From Balaenoptera acutorostrata (Eukaryota; Chordata; Mammalia; Artiodactyla; Balaenopteridae): 64,000 nucleotides of DNA. The stretch covers positions 1,612,001 through 1,676,000 of the forward strand of contig NW_026646025.1 of assembly GCF_949987535.1 (NCBI RefSeq), in the 5' to 3' direction. The position numbers and the translations under genes are program-made. Shown piece after piece: positions 40,113-55,200 of the stretch. The notes beneath the pieces were generated by a model. It had not been told where the DNA came from and did not search any database. It saw nothing but the letters and a program-made list of their open reading frames with translations. Within the stretch, counting starts at the first letter, position 1, and each line of letters starts with the position of its first letter.

Positions 40113-42564
40113 ACATGACCCTGGTCATCACAGTTCTCCATGACCTTTGTCATCACAATGCTCTATGTCGCTTTTCATCACAATTCTCAATGACCACTTT
40201 AATCCCTATGCTCGCTGACCATTTTCATCATATTTCTCTAGTGTCATTACAATACCCCATGGCCCCTTTCTTCACAATGCTCCATGATGCCTGTCATCAC
40301 AATGCTTCATGGCTTTTGTTATCACAATGCTCCAGGACCAGTTTCATCACAATTCTCCATCCCCTTTGTCATCATGGTGCACAATGAAACCTTTCATTAA
40401 AATGATCCATGACACTAGTCATCACAATATTCCATGGCCTTTATAGTCACAATGCTCCCATGCACTTTTCATCACGATGTTCCATGAATACTTTCATCAC
40501 ATTGCTCCATGACCATTGTCATCACAATAGTCCATACCCTTGTCAACTCAATGCTGCATAATCCCTGTCATCACAATTCTCCATGACTGCTGTCATCAAA
40601 ATAATCCAGGACAATTTTCATCACAGTGCTTCATGCCCCCAGTCATCACAGTGCTCCACGATACCTTTCATCACAATTCCTAGATGATCAATGTCATCAC
40701 AATGCCCCATGACACTTGTCATCACAATTCGCTATGACCCTTGTCATCACAGTACTCGATGAACCGTGTCATCACAGTGTTCCAGGACACATGTCATCAC
40801 AATGATCCATGTCTACTTCCATCACAATGCTGCAATACCCCTGTCATCACAATGCTCCATGGCCCCTGTTATCATATTGCTCCATGATCTCTTTCATCAC
40901 AATGCTCCATGACCACTGTCATCACCATGCCTCATAACGGCTCTCATCTCAATGCTCCATGGCCCCCTTTCATCACAATGCTCCATGAACCCTGTCATCA
41001 CAATATACCCTGCCCTTTTCATCACAAAGCTCGGTGGGCCCTGTCATCACAATGCTCCATGCCCTTGTCATCAACATGCTCCAGAACTCTTGTCATCATA
41101 ATGCTCCATGCCAATGTCATCAAAATGCCCCATGACACTTGTCATCACAATGCTCCATGGCCTTTGTCATCACAATGTTCCATGGCCCCTGTTATCACAG
41201 TGCTCCATGATACCTTTCATCAAAAATCTTGATGACCACTGTCATCACAATGCCCCATGACAGATGTCATCACAATTTGCCATGGTCCTTGTCATCACAA
41301 TGCTCCATGAAACGTGTCATCACAAGGTTCCAGGACACTTGTCATCACAATGATCCAAGATCACATTCATCACAGTGCTCCATGAAACCTGTCATCTCAA
41401 TGCTCCATAGCCTTTGAATTCACAATGCTCCATGGCCCCTGTAATCACAATGCTCCATGACGCCTTTCATCACAATGCTCCAAGACCGCTGTCAACACAA
41501 TGCCCCATGATGCCTGCCATCACAAATCTCCAGGGCCTCTCTTACCAAAGAGCTCCATGATCCCTGTCAGCACAATGTTCCATGACAGTTTTCGTCACAA
41601 TACTCCATGTTCTTTCTCATCACAGAGTTCTCTGCCCATATCATCACAATGTTCCTTGTCAACTTTAATCACAATGCTCGATACCCTTTCACCACAATGC
41701 TCCAGAAATCTTGTCATCACAATGATCCATGACCGTGTCATCACAATGCTCCATCGCCTTTTTCATCAGAATGCTCCAGAATTCTTGTCATCACAATGTT
41801 CCATGACCGTGTCATCACAATGCTCCATGGCCCTTGTCAGCACAATGCTCCAGAATTCTTGTCATCACAATGTTCCATGACCGTGTCATCACCATGCTCC
41901 ATGGCCCTTGTCATCACAATGCTCCAGAATTCTTGTCATCACAATGTTCCATGACCGTGTCATCACAATGCTCCATGGCCCTTGTCATGACAATGCTCCA
42001 GAATTCTTCTCATCACAATGCTCCATGAAGGTGTCATCACAATGCTCCATGGCCATTGTCATCACAATGCTCCCGAATTCTTGTCATCCCAATGTCCCAT
42101 GGCCCTGCCATCACAATGCTCCATCGCCCTTGTCATCATAATGCTCCAGAATTATTGTCATCACAATGTTCCATGACCGTGTCATCACAATGCTCCATGG
42201 CCATTGTCATCACAATGCTCCCGAATTCTTGTCATCACAATGTTCCATGGCCCTGTCATCACAATGCTCCATGGCCCTTGTCAGCACAATGCTCCAGAAT
42301 TCTTCTCATGACAATGTTCCATGACCGTGTCATCACAATGCTCCATGGCACTTGTCATCGCAATGCTGCAGAATTCTTGTCATCACAATGTTCCATGACC
42401 GTGTCATCACAATGCTCCATGACACTTGTCATCACAATGCTCCAGAATTATTGTCATCACAATGTTCCATGACCATGTCATCACAATGGTCCATGGCCCT
42501 AGTCAGCACAATGCTCCAGAATTCTTGTCATTACAATGTTCCATGACCGTGTCATCACAATGCT
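40113..42564 (+). repeat. HOR unit 14 (2452 bp)
   Basis: D-a block 40113-41703 (1591 bp) and H block 41704-42564 (861 bp). It is the first unit of the second 9284-bp copy and corresponds base for base in length to unit 11. Private changes near 40405 (AAAATGATCC) and 40444 (TTTATAGTCAC) introduce a stop where other copies keep an open frame. Confidence 0.92.
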
Positions 42565-45463
42565 ACATGACCCTGGTCATCACAGTTCTCCATGACCTTT
42601 GTCATCACAATGCTCTATGTCGCTTTTCATCACAATTCTCAATGACCACTTTAATCACTATGCTCGCTGACCATTTTCATCATATTTCTCTAGTGTCATT
42701 ACAATACCCCATGGCCCCTTTCTTCACAATGCTCCATGATGCCTGTCATCACAATGCTCCATGGCTTTTGTTATCACAATGCTCCAGGACCAGTTTCATC
42801 ACAATTCTCCATCCCCTTTGTCATCATGGTGCACAATGAAACCTTTCATTAAAATGCTCCATGACACTAGTCATCACAATACTCCATGGCCTTTATCGTC
42901 ACAATGCTCCCATGCACTTTTCATCACGATGTTCCATGAATACTTTCATCACATTGCTCCATGACCATTGTCATCACAATAGTCCATACCCTTGTCAACA
43001 CAATGCTGCATAATCCCTGTCATCACAATTCTCCATGACTGCTGTCATCACAATAATCCAGGACAATTTTCATCACAGTGCTTCATGCCCCCAGTCATCA
43101 CAGTGCTCCACGATACCTTTCATCACAATTCCTAGATGATCAATGTCATCACAATGCCCCATGACACTTGTCATCACAATTCGCTATGACCCTTGTCATC
43201 ACAATACTCGATGAACCGTGTCATCACAGTGTTCCAGGACACATGTCATCACAATGATCCATGTCTACTTCCATCACAATGCTGCAATACCCCTGTCATC
43301 ACAATGCTCCATGGCCCCTGTTATCATATTGCTCCATGATCTCTTTCATCACAATGCTCCATGACCACTGTCATCACCATGCCTCATAACGGCTCTCATC
43401 TCAATGCTCCATGGCCCCTTTCATCACAATGCTCCATGAACCCTGTCATCACAATGTACCCTGCCCTTTTCATCACAAAGCTCCGTGGGCCCTGTCATCA
43501 CAATGCTCCATGCCCTTGTCATCAACATGCTCCAGAACTCTTGTCATCATAATGCTCCATGTCAATGTCATCAAAATGCCCCATGACACTTGTCATCACA
43601 ATGCTCCATGGCCTTTGTCATCACAATGTTCCATGGCCCCTGTTATCACAGTGCTCCATGATACCTTTCATCGCAAATCTAGATGACCACTGTCATCACA
43701 ATGCCCCATGACAGATGTCATCACAATTTGCCATGGTCCTTGTCATCACAATGCTCCATGAACCGTGTCATCACAAGGTTCCAGGACACTTGTCATCACA
43801 ATGATCCAAGATCACATTCATCACAGTGCTCCATGAAACCTGTCATCTCAATGCTCCATAGCCTTTGAATTCACATTGCTCCATGGACCCAGTAATCACA
43901 ATGCTCCATGACGCCTTTCATCACAATGCTCCAAGAGCGCTGTCAACACAATGCCCCATGATGCCTGCCATCACAAATCTCCAGGGCCTCGCTTACCAAA
44001 GAGCTCCATGATCCCTGTCAGCACAATGTTCCATGACAGTTTTCGTCACAATACTCCATGTCCTGTCTCATCACAGGGTTTTCTGCCCATATCATCACAA
44101 AGTTCCTTGTCACCTTTAATCACAATGGTCCATACCCTTTCACCACAATGCTCCAGAATTCTTGTCATCACAATGTTCCATGACCGTGTCATCACAATGC
44201 TCCATGGCCCTTGTCAGCACAATGCTCCAGAATTCTTGTCATCACAATGTTCCATGGCCGTGTCATCACAATGCTCCATGACGCCTTTCATCACAATGCT
44301 CCAAGACTGGTGTCAACACAATGCCCCATGATGCCTGCCATCACAAATCTCCAGGGCCTCTCTTACCAAAGAGCTCCATGATCCCTGTCAGCACAATGTT
44401 CCATGACACTTTTCGTCACAATACTCCATGTCCTGTCTCATCACAGAGTTCTCTGCCCTTATCATCACAATGTTCCTTGTCACCTTTAATCACAATGCTC
44501 CACACCCCTTCACCACAATGCTCCAGAATTCTTATCATCACAATGTTCCATGACCGTGTCATCACAATGCTCCATGGCCTTTGTCATCACAATGTTCCAT
44601 GGCCCCTGTTATCACAGTGCTCCATGATACCTTTCATCGCAAATCTAGATGACCACTGTCATCACAATGCCCCATGACAGATGTCATCACAATTTGCCAT
44701 GGTCCTTGTCATCACAATGCTCCATGAACCGTGTCATCACAAGGTTCCAGGACACTTGTCATCACAATGATCCAAGATCACATTCATCACAGTGCTCCAT
44801 GAAACCTGTCATCTCAATGCTCCGTAGCCTTTGAATTCACAATGCTCCATGGCCCCTGTAATCACAATGCTCCATGACGCCTTTCATCACAATGCTCCAA
44901 GACCGGTGTCAACACAATGCCCCATGATGCCTGCCATCACAAATCTCCAGGGCCTCTCTTACCAAAGAGCTCCATAATCCCTGTCAGCCCAATGTTCCAT
45001 GACAGTTTTGGTCACAATATTCCATGTCCTGTCTCATCACAGAATTCTCTTCCCATATCATCACAATGTACCTTGTCACCTTTAATCACAATGCTCCATA
45101 CCCTTTCACCACAATGCTCCAGAATTCTTGTCATCACAATGTTCCATGACCGTGTCATCACAATGCTCCGTGGCCCTTGTCATGACAATGCTCCAGAATT
45201 CTTCTCATCACAATGTTCCATGACGGTATCATCACAATGCTCCATGGCCATTGTCATCATAATGCTCCAGAATTCTTGTCATCACAATGTTCCATGACCG
45301 TGTCATCACAATGCTCCATGGCCCTTGTCATGACAATGCTCCAGAATTCTTCTCATCACAATGTTCCTTGACCGTGTCATCACAATGCTCCATGGCCATT
45401 GTCATCCCAATGCTCCAGAATTCTTGTCATCACAATGTTCCATGGCCGTGTCATCACAATGCT
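42565..45463 (+). repeat. HOR unit 15 (2899 bp)
   Basis: D-a block 42565-44154, H to about 44279, D fragment 44280-44524 (245 bp), a short H piece, D fragment about 44576-45120, H 45121-45463 (343 bp). It is unit 12 at an exact offset of 9284 with only scattered base changes visible, such as CCATAATCCC near 44975 and TTTTGGTCAC near 45006. Confidence 0.91.
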
Positions 45464-48400
45464 ACATGACCCTGGTCATCACAGTTCTCCATGACCTTTG
45501 TCATCACAATGCTCTATGTCGCTTTTCATCACAATTCTCAATGACCACTTTAATCACTATGCTCGCTGACCATTTTCATCATATTTCTCTAGTGTCATTA
45601 CAATACCCCATGTCCCCTTTCTTCACAATGCTCCATGATGCCTGTCATCACAATGCTTCATGGCTTTTGTTATCACAATGCTCCAGGACCAGTTTCATCA
45701 CAATTCTCCATCCCCTTTGTCATCATGGTGCACAATGAAACCTTTCATTAAAATGCTCCATGACACTAGTCATCACAATACTCCATGGCCTTTATCGTCA
45801 CAATGCTCCCATGCACTTTTCATCACGATGTTCCATGAATACTTTCATCACATTGCTCCATGACCATTGTCATCACAATAGTCCATACCCTTGTCAACTC
45901 AATGCTGCATAATCCCTGTCATCACAATTCTCCATGACTGCTGTCATCACAATAATCCAGGACAATTTTCATCACAGTGCTCCATGATACCTTTCATCAC
46001 AATTCCTAGATGATCAATGTCACACAATGCCCCATGACACTTGTCATCACAATTCGCTATGACCCTTTTCATCACAATACTCGATGAACCGTGTCATGAC
46101 AGTGTTCCAGGACACATGTCATCACAATGATCCATGTCTACTTCCATCACAATGCTCCAATACCCCTGTCATCACAATGCTCCATGGCCCCTGATATCAT
46201 ATTGCTCCATGATCTCTTTCATCACAATGCTCCATGACCACTGTCATCACCATGCCTCATAACAGCTCTCATCTCAATGCTCCATGGCCCCTTTCATCAC
46301 AATGCTCCATGAACCCTGTCATCACAATGTACCGTGCCCTTTTCATCACAAAGCTCCGTGGGCCCTGTCATCACAATGCTCCATGCCTTTGTCATCAAAA
46401 TGCTCCAGAAATCTTGTCATCATAATGCTCCATGCCAATGTCATCAAAATGCCCCATGACACTTGTCATCACAATGCTCCATGGCCTTTGTCATCACAAT
46501 GTTCCATGGCCCCTGTCATCACAGTGCTCCATGATACCTTTCATCGCAAATCTAGATGACCACTGTCATCTAAATGCCCCATGACAGATGTCATCACAAT
46601 TCGCCATGGTCCTTGTCATCACAATGCTCCATGAACCGTGTCATCACAAGGTTCCAGGACACTTGTCATCACAATGATCCAAGATCACATTCATCACAGT
46701 GCTCCATGAACCCTGTCATCTCAATGCTCCATAGCCTTTGCATTCACAATGCTCCATGGCCCCTGTAATCACAGTGCTCCATGACCATTTTCATCACAAT
46801 GCTCCAAGACCACTCTCAACACAATGCCCCATGACGCCTGACATCACAAATCTCCATAGACTCTCTTACCAAAAAGCTCCATGATCGCTGTCAGCAGAAT
46901 GTTCCATGACACTTTTCGTCACAATACTGCAAGACCACTGTCATCACAGAGTTCTCTGCCCATATCATCACAATGTTCCTTGTCACCTTTAATCACAATG
47001 CTCCAAGCCCTTTCATCACAATGCTCCAGAAATCTTTTTCATCGCAATGTTCCTTGACTGTGTCATCACAATGCTCCATGGCCGTCATCAGCACAATGCT
47101 CCAGAATTCTTGTCATCACAATGTTCCATACCATGTCATCACAATGCTCCATGGCCCTTGTCATAACAATGTGCCAGAATTCTTGTCATCACAATGTTCC
47201 ATGGCCGTGTCATCACAATGCTCCATGGCCCTTGTCATCATAATGCTCCAGAATTCTTGTCATCACAATGTTCCATGACCGTATCATCACAATGCTCCAT
47301 TGCCTTTGTCATCAGAATGCTCCAGAATTCTTGTCATCACAATGTTCCATGACCGTGACATCACAATGCTCCATGGCCATTGTCAGCAAAATACTCCAGA
47401 ATTCTTGTCATCACAATGTTCCATGGCAGTGTCATCACAATTCTCCATGGCCCTTGTCATCACAATTCTCCAGAATTCTTGTCATCACAATGTTCCATGG
47501 CCGTGTCATCACAATGCTCCATGGCCCTTGTCATGACAATGCTCCAGAATTCTTCTCATCACAATGTTCCATGACCGTGTCATCACAATGCTCCATGGCC
47601 CTTGTCATGACAATACTCCAGAATTCTTCTCATCACAATGTTCCATGACCGTGTCATCACAATGCTCCATGGCCCTTGTCATCATAATGCTCCAGAATTC
47701 TTGTCATCACAATGTTCCATGACCGTGTCATCAAAATGTTCCATGGCCGTGTCATCACAATGCTCCATGGCCCTTGTCATCATACTGCTCCAGAATTCTT
47801 GTCATTACTATATTCCATGAACGTGTCATCACAATGCTCTATGGCGCTTGTCATCAGAATGCTCCAGAATTCTTGTCATCACAATGTTCCATGACCGTGT
47901 CATCACAATGCTCCATTGCCTTTGTCATCAGAATGCTCCAGAATTCTTGTCATCACAATGTTCCATGACCGTGTCATCACAATGCTCCATGGCCATTGTC
48001 AGCAAAATGCTCCAGAATTCTTGTCATCACAATGTTCCATGGCCGTGTCATCACTATGCTCCATGGCCCTTGTCATCATAATGCTCCAGAATTCTTGTCA
48101 TCACAATGTTCCATGACCGTGTCATCACAATGCTCCATGGCCCTTGTCAGCACAATGCTCCAGAATTCTTGTCATCACAATGTTCCATGGCCGTGTCATC
48201 ACAATGCTCCATGACGCCTTTCATCACAATGCTCCAAGACTGGTGTCAACACAATGCCCCATGATGCCTGCCATCACAAATCTCCAGGGCCTCTCTTACC
48301 AAAGAGCTCCATGATCCCTGTCAGCACAATGTTCCATGACACTTTTCGTCACAATACTCCATGTCCTGTCTCATCACAGAGTTCTCTGCCCTTATCATCA

Positions 48401-49396
48401 CAATGTTCCTTGTCACCTTTAATCACAATGCTCCACACCCCTTCACCACAATGCTCCATAATTCTTATCATCACAATATTCCATGACCGTGTCATCACAA
48501 TGCTCCATGGCCTTTGTCATCACAATGTTCCATGGCCCCTGTTATCACAGTGCTCCATGATACCTTTCATCGCAAATCTAGATGACCACTGTCATCACAA
48601 TGCCCCATGACAGATGTCATCACAATTTGCCATGGTCCTTGTCATCACAATGCTCCATGAACCGTGTCATCACAAGGTTCCAGGACACTTGTCATCACAA
48701 TGATCCAAGATCACATTCATCACAGTGCTCCATGAAACCTGTCATCTCAATGCTCCGTAGCCTTTGAATTCACAATGCTCCATGGCCCCTGTAATCACAG
48801 TGCTCCATGACGCCTTTCATCACAATGCTCCAAGACCGGTGTCAACACAATGCCCCATGATGCCTGCCATCACAAATCTCCAGGGCCTCTCTTACCAAAG
48901 AGCTCCATGATCCCTGTCAGCACAATGTTCCATGACAGTTTTCGTCACAATATTCCATGTCCTGTCTCATCACAGAATTCTCTTCCCATATCATCACAAT
49001 GTACCTTGTCACCTTTAATCACAATGCTCCATACCCTTTCACCACAATGCTCCAGAATTCTTGTCATCACAATGTTCCATGACCGTGTCATCACAATGCT
49101 CCGTGGCCATTGTCATGACAATGCTCCAGAATTCTTCTCATCACAATGTTCCATGACGGTGTCATCACAATGCTCCATGGCCATTGTCATCATAATGCTC
49201 CAGAATTCTTGTCATCACAATGTTGCATGACCGTGTCATCACAATGCTCCATGGCCCTTGTCATGACAATGCTCCAGAATTCTTCTCATCACAATGTTCC
49301 ATGACCGTGTCATCACAATGCTCCATGGCCATTGTCATCCCAATGCTCCAGAATTCTTGTCATCACAATGTTCCATGGCCGTGTCATCACAATGCT
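45464..49396 (+). repeat. HOR unit 16 (3933 bp)
   Basis: D-b block 45464-47027 (1564 bp), H 47028-48212, D fragment 48213-48457 (245 bp), a short H piece, D fragment about 48510-49053, H 49054-49396 (343 bp). It is unit 13 at offset 9284. Differences are single bases, for example GACATCACAATG near 47358 and CCATACCATGTC near 47128. Confidence 0.91.
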
Positions 49397-52300
49397 ACAT
49401 GACCCTGGTCATCACAGTTCTCCATGACCTTTGTCATCACAATGCTCTATGTCGCTTTTCATCACAATTCTCAATGACCACTTTAATCACTATGCTCGCT
49501 GACCATTTTCATCATATTTCTCTAGTGTCATTACAATACCCCATGGCCCCTTTCTTCACAATGCTCCATGATGCCTGTCATCACAATGCTTCATGGCTTT
49601 TGTTATCACAATGCTCCAGGACCAGTTTCATCACAATTCTCCATCCCCTTTGTCATCATGGTGCACAATGAAACCTTTCATTAAAATGCTCCATGACACT
49701 AGTCATCACAATACTCCATGGCCTTTATCGTCACAATGCTCCCATGCACTTTTCATCACGATGTTCCATGAATACTTTCATCACATTGCTCCATGACCAT
49801 TGTCATCACAATAGTCCATACCCTTGTCAACTCAATGCTGCATAATCCCTGTCATCACAATTCTCCATGACTGCTGTCATCACAATAATCCAGGACAATT
49901 TTCATCACAGTGCTCCATGATACCTTTCATCACAATTCCTAGATGATCAATGTCACACAATGCCCCATGACACTTGTCATCACAATTCGCTATGACCCTT
50001 TTCATCACAATACTCGATGAACCGTGTCATGACAGTGTTCCAGGACACATGTCATCACAATGATCCATGTCTACTTCCATCACAATGCTCCAATACCCCT
50101 GTCATCACAATGCTCCATGGCCCCTGATATCATATTGCTCCATGATCTCTTTCATCACAATGCTCCATGACCACTGTCATCACCATGCCTCATAACAGCT
50201 CTCATCTCAATGCTCCATGGCCCCTTTCATCACAATGCTCCATGAACCCTGTCATCACAATGTACCCTGCCCTTTTCATCACAAAGCTCCGTGGGCCCTG
50301 TCATCACAATGCTCCATGCCTTTGTCATCAAAATGCTCCAGAAATCTTGTCATCATAATGCTCCATGCCAATGTCATCAAAATGCCCCATGACACTTGTC
50401 ATCACAATGCTCCATGGCCTTTGTCATCACAATGTTCCATGGCCCCTGTCATCACAGTGCTCCATGATACCTTTCATCGCAAATCTAGATGACCACTGTC
50501 ATCACAATGCCCCATGACAGATGTCATCACAATTCGCCATGGTCCTTGTCATCACAATGCTCCATGAACCGTGTCATCACAAGGTTCCAGGACACTTGTC
50601 ATCACAATGATCCAAGATCACATTCATCACAGTGCTCCATGAACCCTGTCATCTCAATGCTCCATAGCCTTTGCATTCACAATGCTCCATGGCCCCTGTA
50701 ATCACAGTGCTCCATGACCATTTTCATCACAATGCTCCAAGACCACTCTCAACACAATGCCCCATGACGCCTGACATCACAAATCTCCATAGACTCTCTT
50801 ACCAAAATGCTCCATGATCGCTGTCAGCAGAATGTTCCATGACACTTTTCGTCACAATACTGCAAGACCACTGTCATCACAGAGTTCTCTGCCCATATCA
50901 TCACAATGTTCCTTGTCACCTTTAATCACAATGCTCCAAGCCCTTTCATCACAATGCTCCAGAAATCTTTTTCATCGCAATGTTCCTTGACTGTGTCATC
51001 ACAATGCTCCATGGCCGTCATCAGCACAATGCTCCAGAATTCTTGTCATCACAATGTTCCATACCGTGTCATCACAATGCTCCATGGCACTTGTCATAAC
51101 AATGTTCCAGAATTCTTGTCATCACATTGTTCCATGGCCTTGTCATCACAATGCTCCATGGCCCTTGTCATCATAATGCTCCAGAATTCTTGTCATCACA
51201 ATGTTCCATGACCGTATCATCACAATGCTCCATTGCCTTTGTCATCAGAATGCTCCAGAATTCTTGTCATCACAATGTTCCATGACCGTGTCATTACAAT
51301 GCTCCATGGCCATTGTCAGCAAAATGCTCCAGAATTCTTGTCATCACAATGTTCCATGGCAGTGTCATCACAATTCTCCATGGCCCTTTTCATCACAATT
51401 CTCCAGAATTCTTGTCATCACAATGTTCCATGGCCGTGTCATCACAATGCTCCATGGCCCTTGTCATGACAATGCTCCAGAATTCTTCTCATCACAATGT
51501 TCCATGACCGTGTCATCACAATGCTCCATGGCCCTTGTCATGACAATACTCCAGAATTCTTCTCATCACAATGTTCCATGACCGTGTCATCACAATGCTC
51601 CATGGCCATTGTCATCAAAATGCTCCAGAATTCTTGTCATCACAATGTTCCATGGCCGTGTCATCACTATGCTCCATGGCCCTTGTCATCATAATGCTCC
51701 AGAATTCTTGTCATCACAATGTTCCATGACCGTGTCATCACAATGCTCCATGGCCCTTGTCAGCACAATGCTCCAGAATTCTTGTCATCACAATGTTCCA
51801 TGGCCGTGTCATCACAATGCTCCATGACGCCTTTCATCACAATGCTCCAAGACTGGTGTCAACACAATGCCCCATGATGCCTGCCATCACAAATCTCCAG
51901 GGCCTCTCTTACCAAAGAGCTCCGTGATCCCTGTCAGCACAATGTTCCATGACACTTTTCGTCACAATACTCCATGTCCTGTCTCATCACAGAGTTCTCT
52001 GCCCTTATCATCACAATGTTCCTTGTCACCTTTAATCACAATGCTCCACACCCCTTCACCACAATGCTCCATAATTCTTATCATCACAATGTTCCATGAC
52101 CGTGTCAACACAATGCTCCATGGCCTTTGTCATCACAATGTTCCATGGCCCCTGTTATCACAGGGCTCCATGATTCCTTTCATCGCAAATCTAGATGACC
52201 ACTGTCATCACAATGCCCCATGACAGATGTCATCACAATTTGCCATGGTCCTTGTCATCACAATGCTCCATGAACCGTGTCATCACAAGGTTCCAGGACA

Positions 52301-55200
52301 CTTGTCATCACAATGATCCAAGATCACATTCATCACAGTGCTCCATGAAACCTGTCATCTCAATGCTCCGTAGCCTTTGAATTCACAATGCTCCATGGCC
52401 CCTGTAATCACAATGCTCCATGACGCCTTTCATCACAATGCTCCAAGACCGGTGTCAACACAATGCCCCATGATGCCTGCCATCACAAATCTCCAGGGCC
52501 TCTCTTACCAAAGAGCTCCATGATCCCTGTCAGCACAATGTTCCATGACAGTTTTCGTCACAATATTCCATGTCCTGTCTCATCACAGAATTCTCTTCCC
52601 ATATCATCACAATGTACCTTGTCACCTTTAATCACAATGCTCCATACCCTTTCACCACAATGCTCCAGAATTCTTGTCATCACAATGTTCCATGACCGTG
52701 TCATCACAATGCTCCGTGGCCATTGTCATGACAATGCTCCAGAATTCTTCTCATCACAATGTTCCATGACGGTGTCATCACAATGCTCCATGGCCATTGT
52801 CATCATAATGCTCCAGAATTCTTGTCATCACAATGTTGCAAGACCGTGTCATCACAATGCTCCATGGCCCTTGTCATGACAATGCTCCAGAATTCTTCTC
52901 ATCACAATGTTCCATGACCGTGTCATCACAATGCTCCATGGCCATTGTCATCCCAATGCTCCAGAATTCTTGTCATCACAATGTTCCATGGCCGTGTCAT
53001 CACAATGCTACATGACCCTGGTCATCACAGTTCTCCATGACCTTTGTCATCACAATGCTCTATGTCGCTTTTCATCACAATTCTCAATGACCACTTTAAT
53101 CACTATGCTCGCTGACCATTTTCATCATATTTCTCTAGTGTCATTACAATACCCCATGGCCCCTTTCTTCACAATGCTCCATGATGCCTGTCATCACAAT
53201 GCTTCATGGCTTTTGTTATCACAATGCTCCAGGACCAGTTTCATCACAATTCTCCATCCCCTTTGTCATCATGGTGCACAATGAAACCTTTCATTAAAAT
53301 GCTCCATGACACTAGTCATCACAATACTCCATGGCCTTTATCGTCACAATGCTCCCATGCACTTTTCATCACGATGTTCCATGAATACTTTCATCACATT
53401 GCTCCATGACCATTGTCATCACAATAGTCCATACCCTTGTCAACTCAATGCTGCATAATCCCTGTCATCACAATTCTCCATGACTGCTGTCATCACAATA
53501 ATCCAGGACAATTTTCATCACAGTGCTCCATGATACCTTTCATCACAATTCCTAGATGATCAATGTCACACAATGCCCCATGACACTTGTCATCACAATT
53601 CGCTATGACCCTTTTCATCACAATACTCGATGAACCGTGTCATGACAGTGTTCCAGGACACATGTCATCACAATGATCCATGTCTACTTCCATCACAATG
53701 CTCCAATACCCCTGTCATCACAATGCTCCATGGCCCCTGATATCATATTGCTCCATGATCTCTTTCATCACAATGCTCCATGACCACTGTCATCACCATG
53801 CCTCATAACAGCTCTCATCTCAATGCTCCATGGCCCCTTTCATCACAATGCTCCATGAACCCTGTCATCACAATGTACCCTGCCCTTTTCATCACAAAGC
53901 TCCGTGGGCCCTGTCATCACAATGCTCCATGCCTTTGTCATCAAAATGCTCCAGAAATCTTGTCATCATAATGCTCCATGCCAATGTCATCAAAATGCCC
54001 CATGACACTTGTCATCACAATGCTCCATGGCCTTTGTCATCACAATGTTCCATGGCCCCTGTCATCACAGTGCTCCATGATACCTTTCATCGCAAATCTA
54101 GATGACCACTGTCATCACAATGCCCCATGACAGATGTCATCACAATTCGCCATGGTCCTTGTCATCACAATGCTCCATGAACCGTGTCATCACAAGGTTC
54201 CAGGACACTTGTCATCACAATGATCCAAGATCACATTCATCACAGTGCTCCATGAACCCTGTCATCTCAATGCTCCATAGCCTTTGCATTCACAATGCTC
54301 CATGGCCCCTGTAATCACAGTGCTCCATGACCATTTTCATCACAATGCTCCAAGACCACTCTCAACACAATGCCCCATGACGCCTGACATCACAAATCTC
54401 CATAGACTCTCTTACCAAAATGCTCCATGATCGCTGTCAGCAGAATGTTCCATGACACTTTTCGTCACAATACTGCAAGACCACTGTCATCACAGAGTTC
54501 TCTGCCCATATCATCACAATGTTCCTTGTCACCTTTAATCACAATGCTCCAAGCCCTTTCATCACAATGCTCCAGAAATCTTTTTCATCGCAATGTTCCT
54601 TGACTGTGTCATCACAATGCTCCATGGCCGTCATCAGCACAATGCTCCAGAATTCTTGTCATCACAATGTTCCATACCGTGTCATCACAATGCTCCATGG
54701 CACTTGTCATAACAATGTTCCAGAATTCTTGTCATCACATTGTTCCATGGCCTTGTCATCACAATGCTCCATGGCCCTTGTCATCATAATGCTCCAGAAT
54801 TCTTGTCATCACAATGTTCCATGACCGTATCATCACAATGCTCCATTGCCTTTGTCATCAGAATGCTCCAGAATTCTTGTCATCACAATGTTCCATGACC
54901 GTGTCATTACAATGCTCCATGGCCATTGTCAGCAAAATGCTCCAGAATTCTTGTCATCACAATGTTCCATGGCAGTGTCATCACAATTCTCCATGGCCCT
55001 TGTCATCACAATTCTCCAGAATTCTTGTCATCACAATGTTCCATGGCTGTGTCATCACAATGCTCCATGGCCCTTGTCATGACAATGCTCCAGAATTCTT
55101 CTCATCACAATGTTCCATGACCGTGTCATCACAATGCTCCATGGCCCTTGTCATGACAATACTCCAGAATTCTTCTCATCACAATATTCCATGACCGTGT
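48213..55200 (+). repeat. 3613-bp period region
   Basis: From the 245-bp D fragment of unit 16 (48213) onward, sequence recurs at a 3613-bp offset: 48213 to 51826, 49397 to 53010, 50906 to 54519, 51313 to 54926. The repeat is out of step with the unit boundaries used here. It ends near 55200, where unit 18 continues as pure trimer sequence while unit 17 goes on to D fragments. Confidence 0.86.
49397..53009 (+). repeat. HOR unit 17 (3613 bp)
   Basis: D-b block 49397-50960 (1564 bp), H 50961-51825, D fragment 51826-52070 (245 bp), a short H piece, D fragment about 52123-52666, H 52667-53009 (343 bp). It matches unit 16 at offset 3933 up to about 51571 and at 3613 from about 51615. So it lacks 320 bp (4x74 + 24) of H sequence, including the ATTACTATATTCC trimer. 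Confidence 0.91.

Larger units (their letters stand above)
30829..49396 (+). repeat. Two tandem copies of a 9284-bp super-repeat
   Basis: Units 11-13 (30829-40112) and 14-16 (40113-49396) have the same unit lengths in the same order: 2452, 2899, 3933. All checked landmarks, including D-fragment ends and short H pieces, keep an offset of exactly 9284, so no net length change is visible in over 9 kb. Differences are isolated substitutions. The copy shares its first unit with the 4089-bp repeat, so the two super-repeats overlap at 30829-33280. Confidence 0.93.

Noticed and set aside
30829..49396. Treating the 9284-bp pair as an assembly artefact
   Set aside because: The two copies carry private substitutions (for example near 40405, 40444, 44975 and 45006), so they are not one sequence entered twice. 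An error in copy number remains possible and is noted in the finding.
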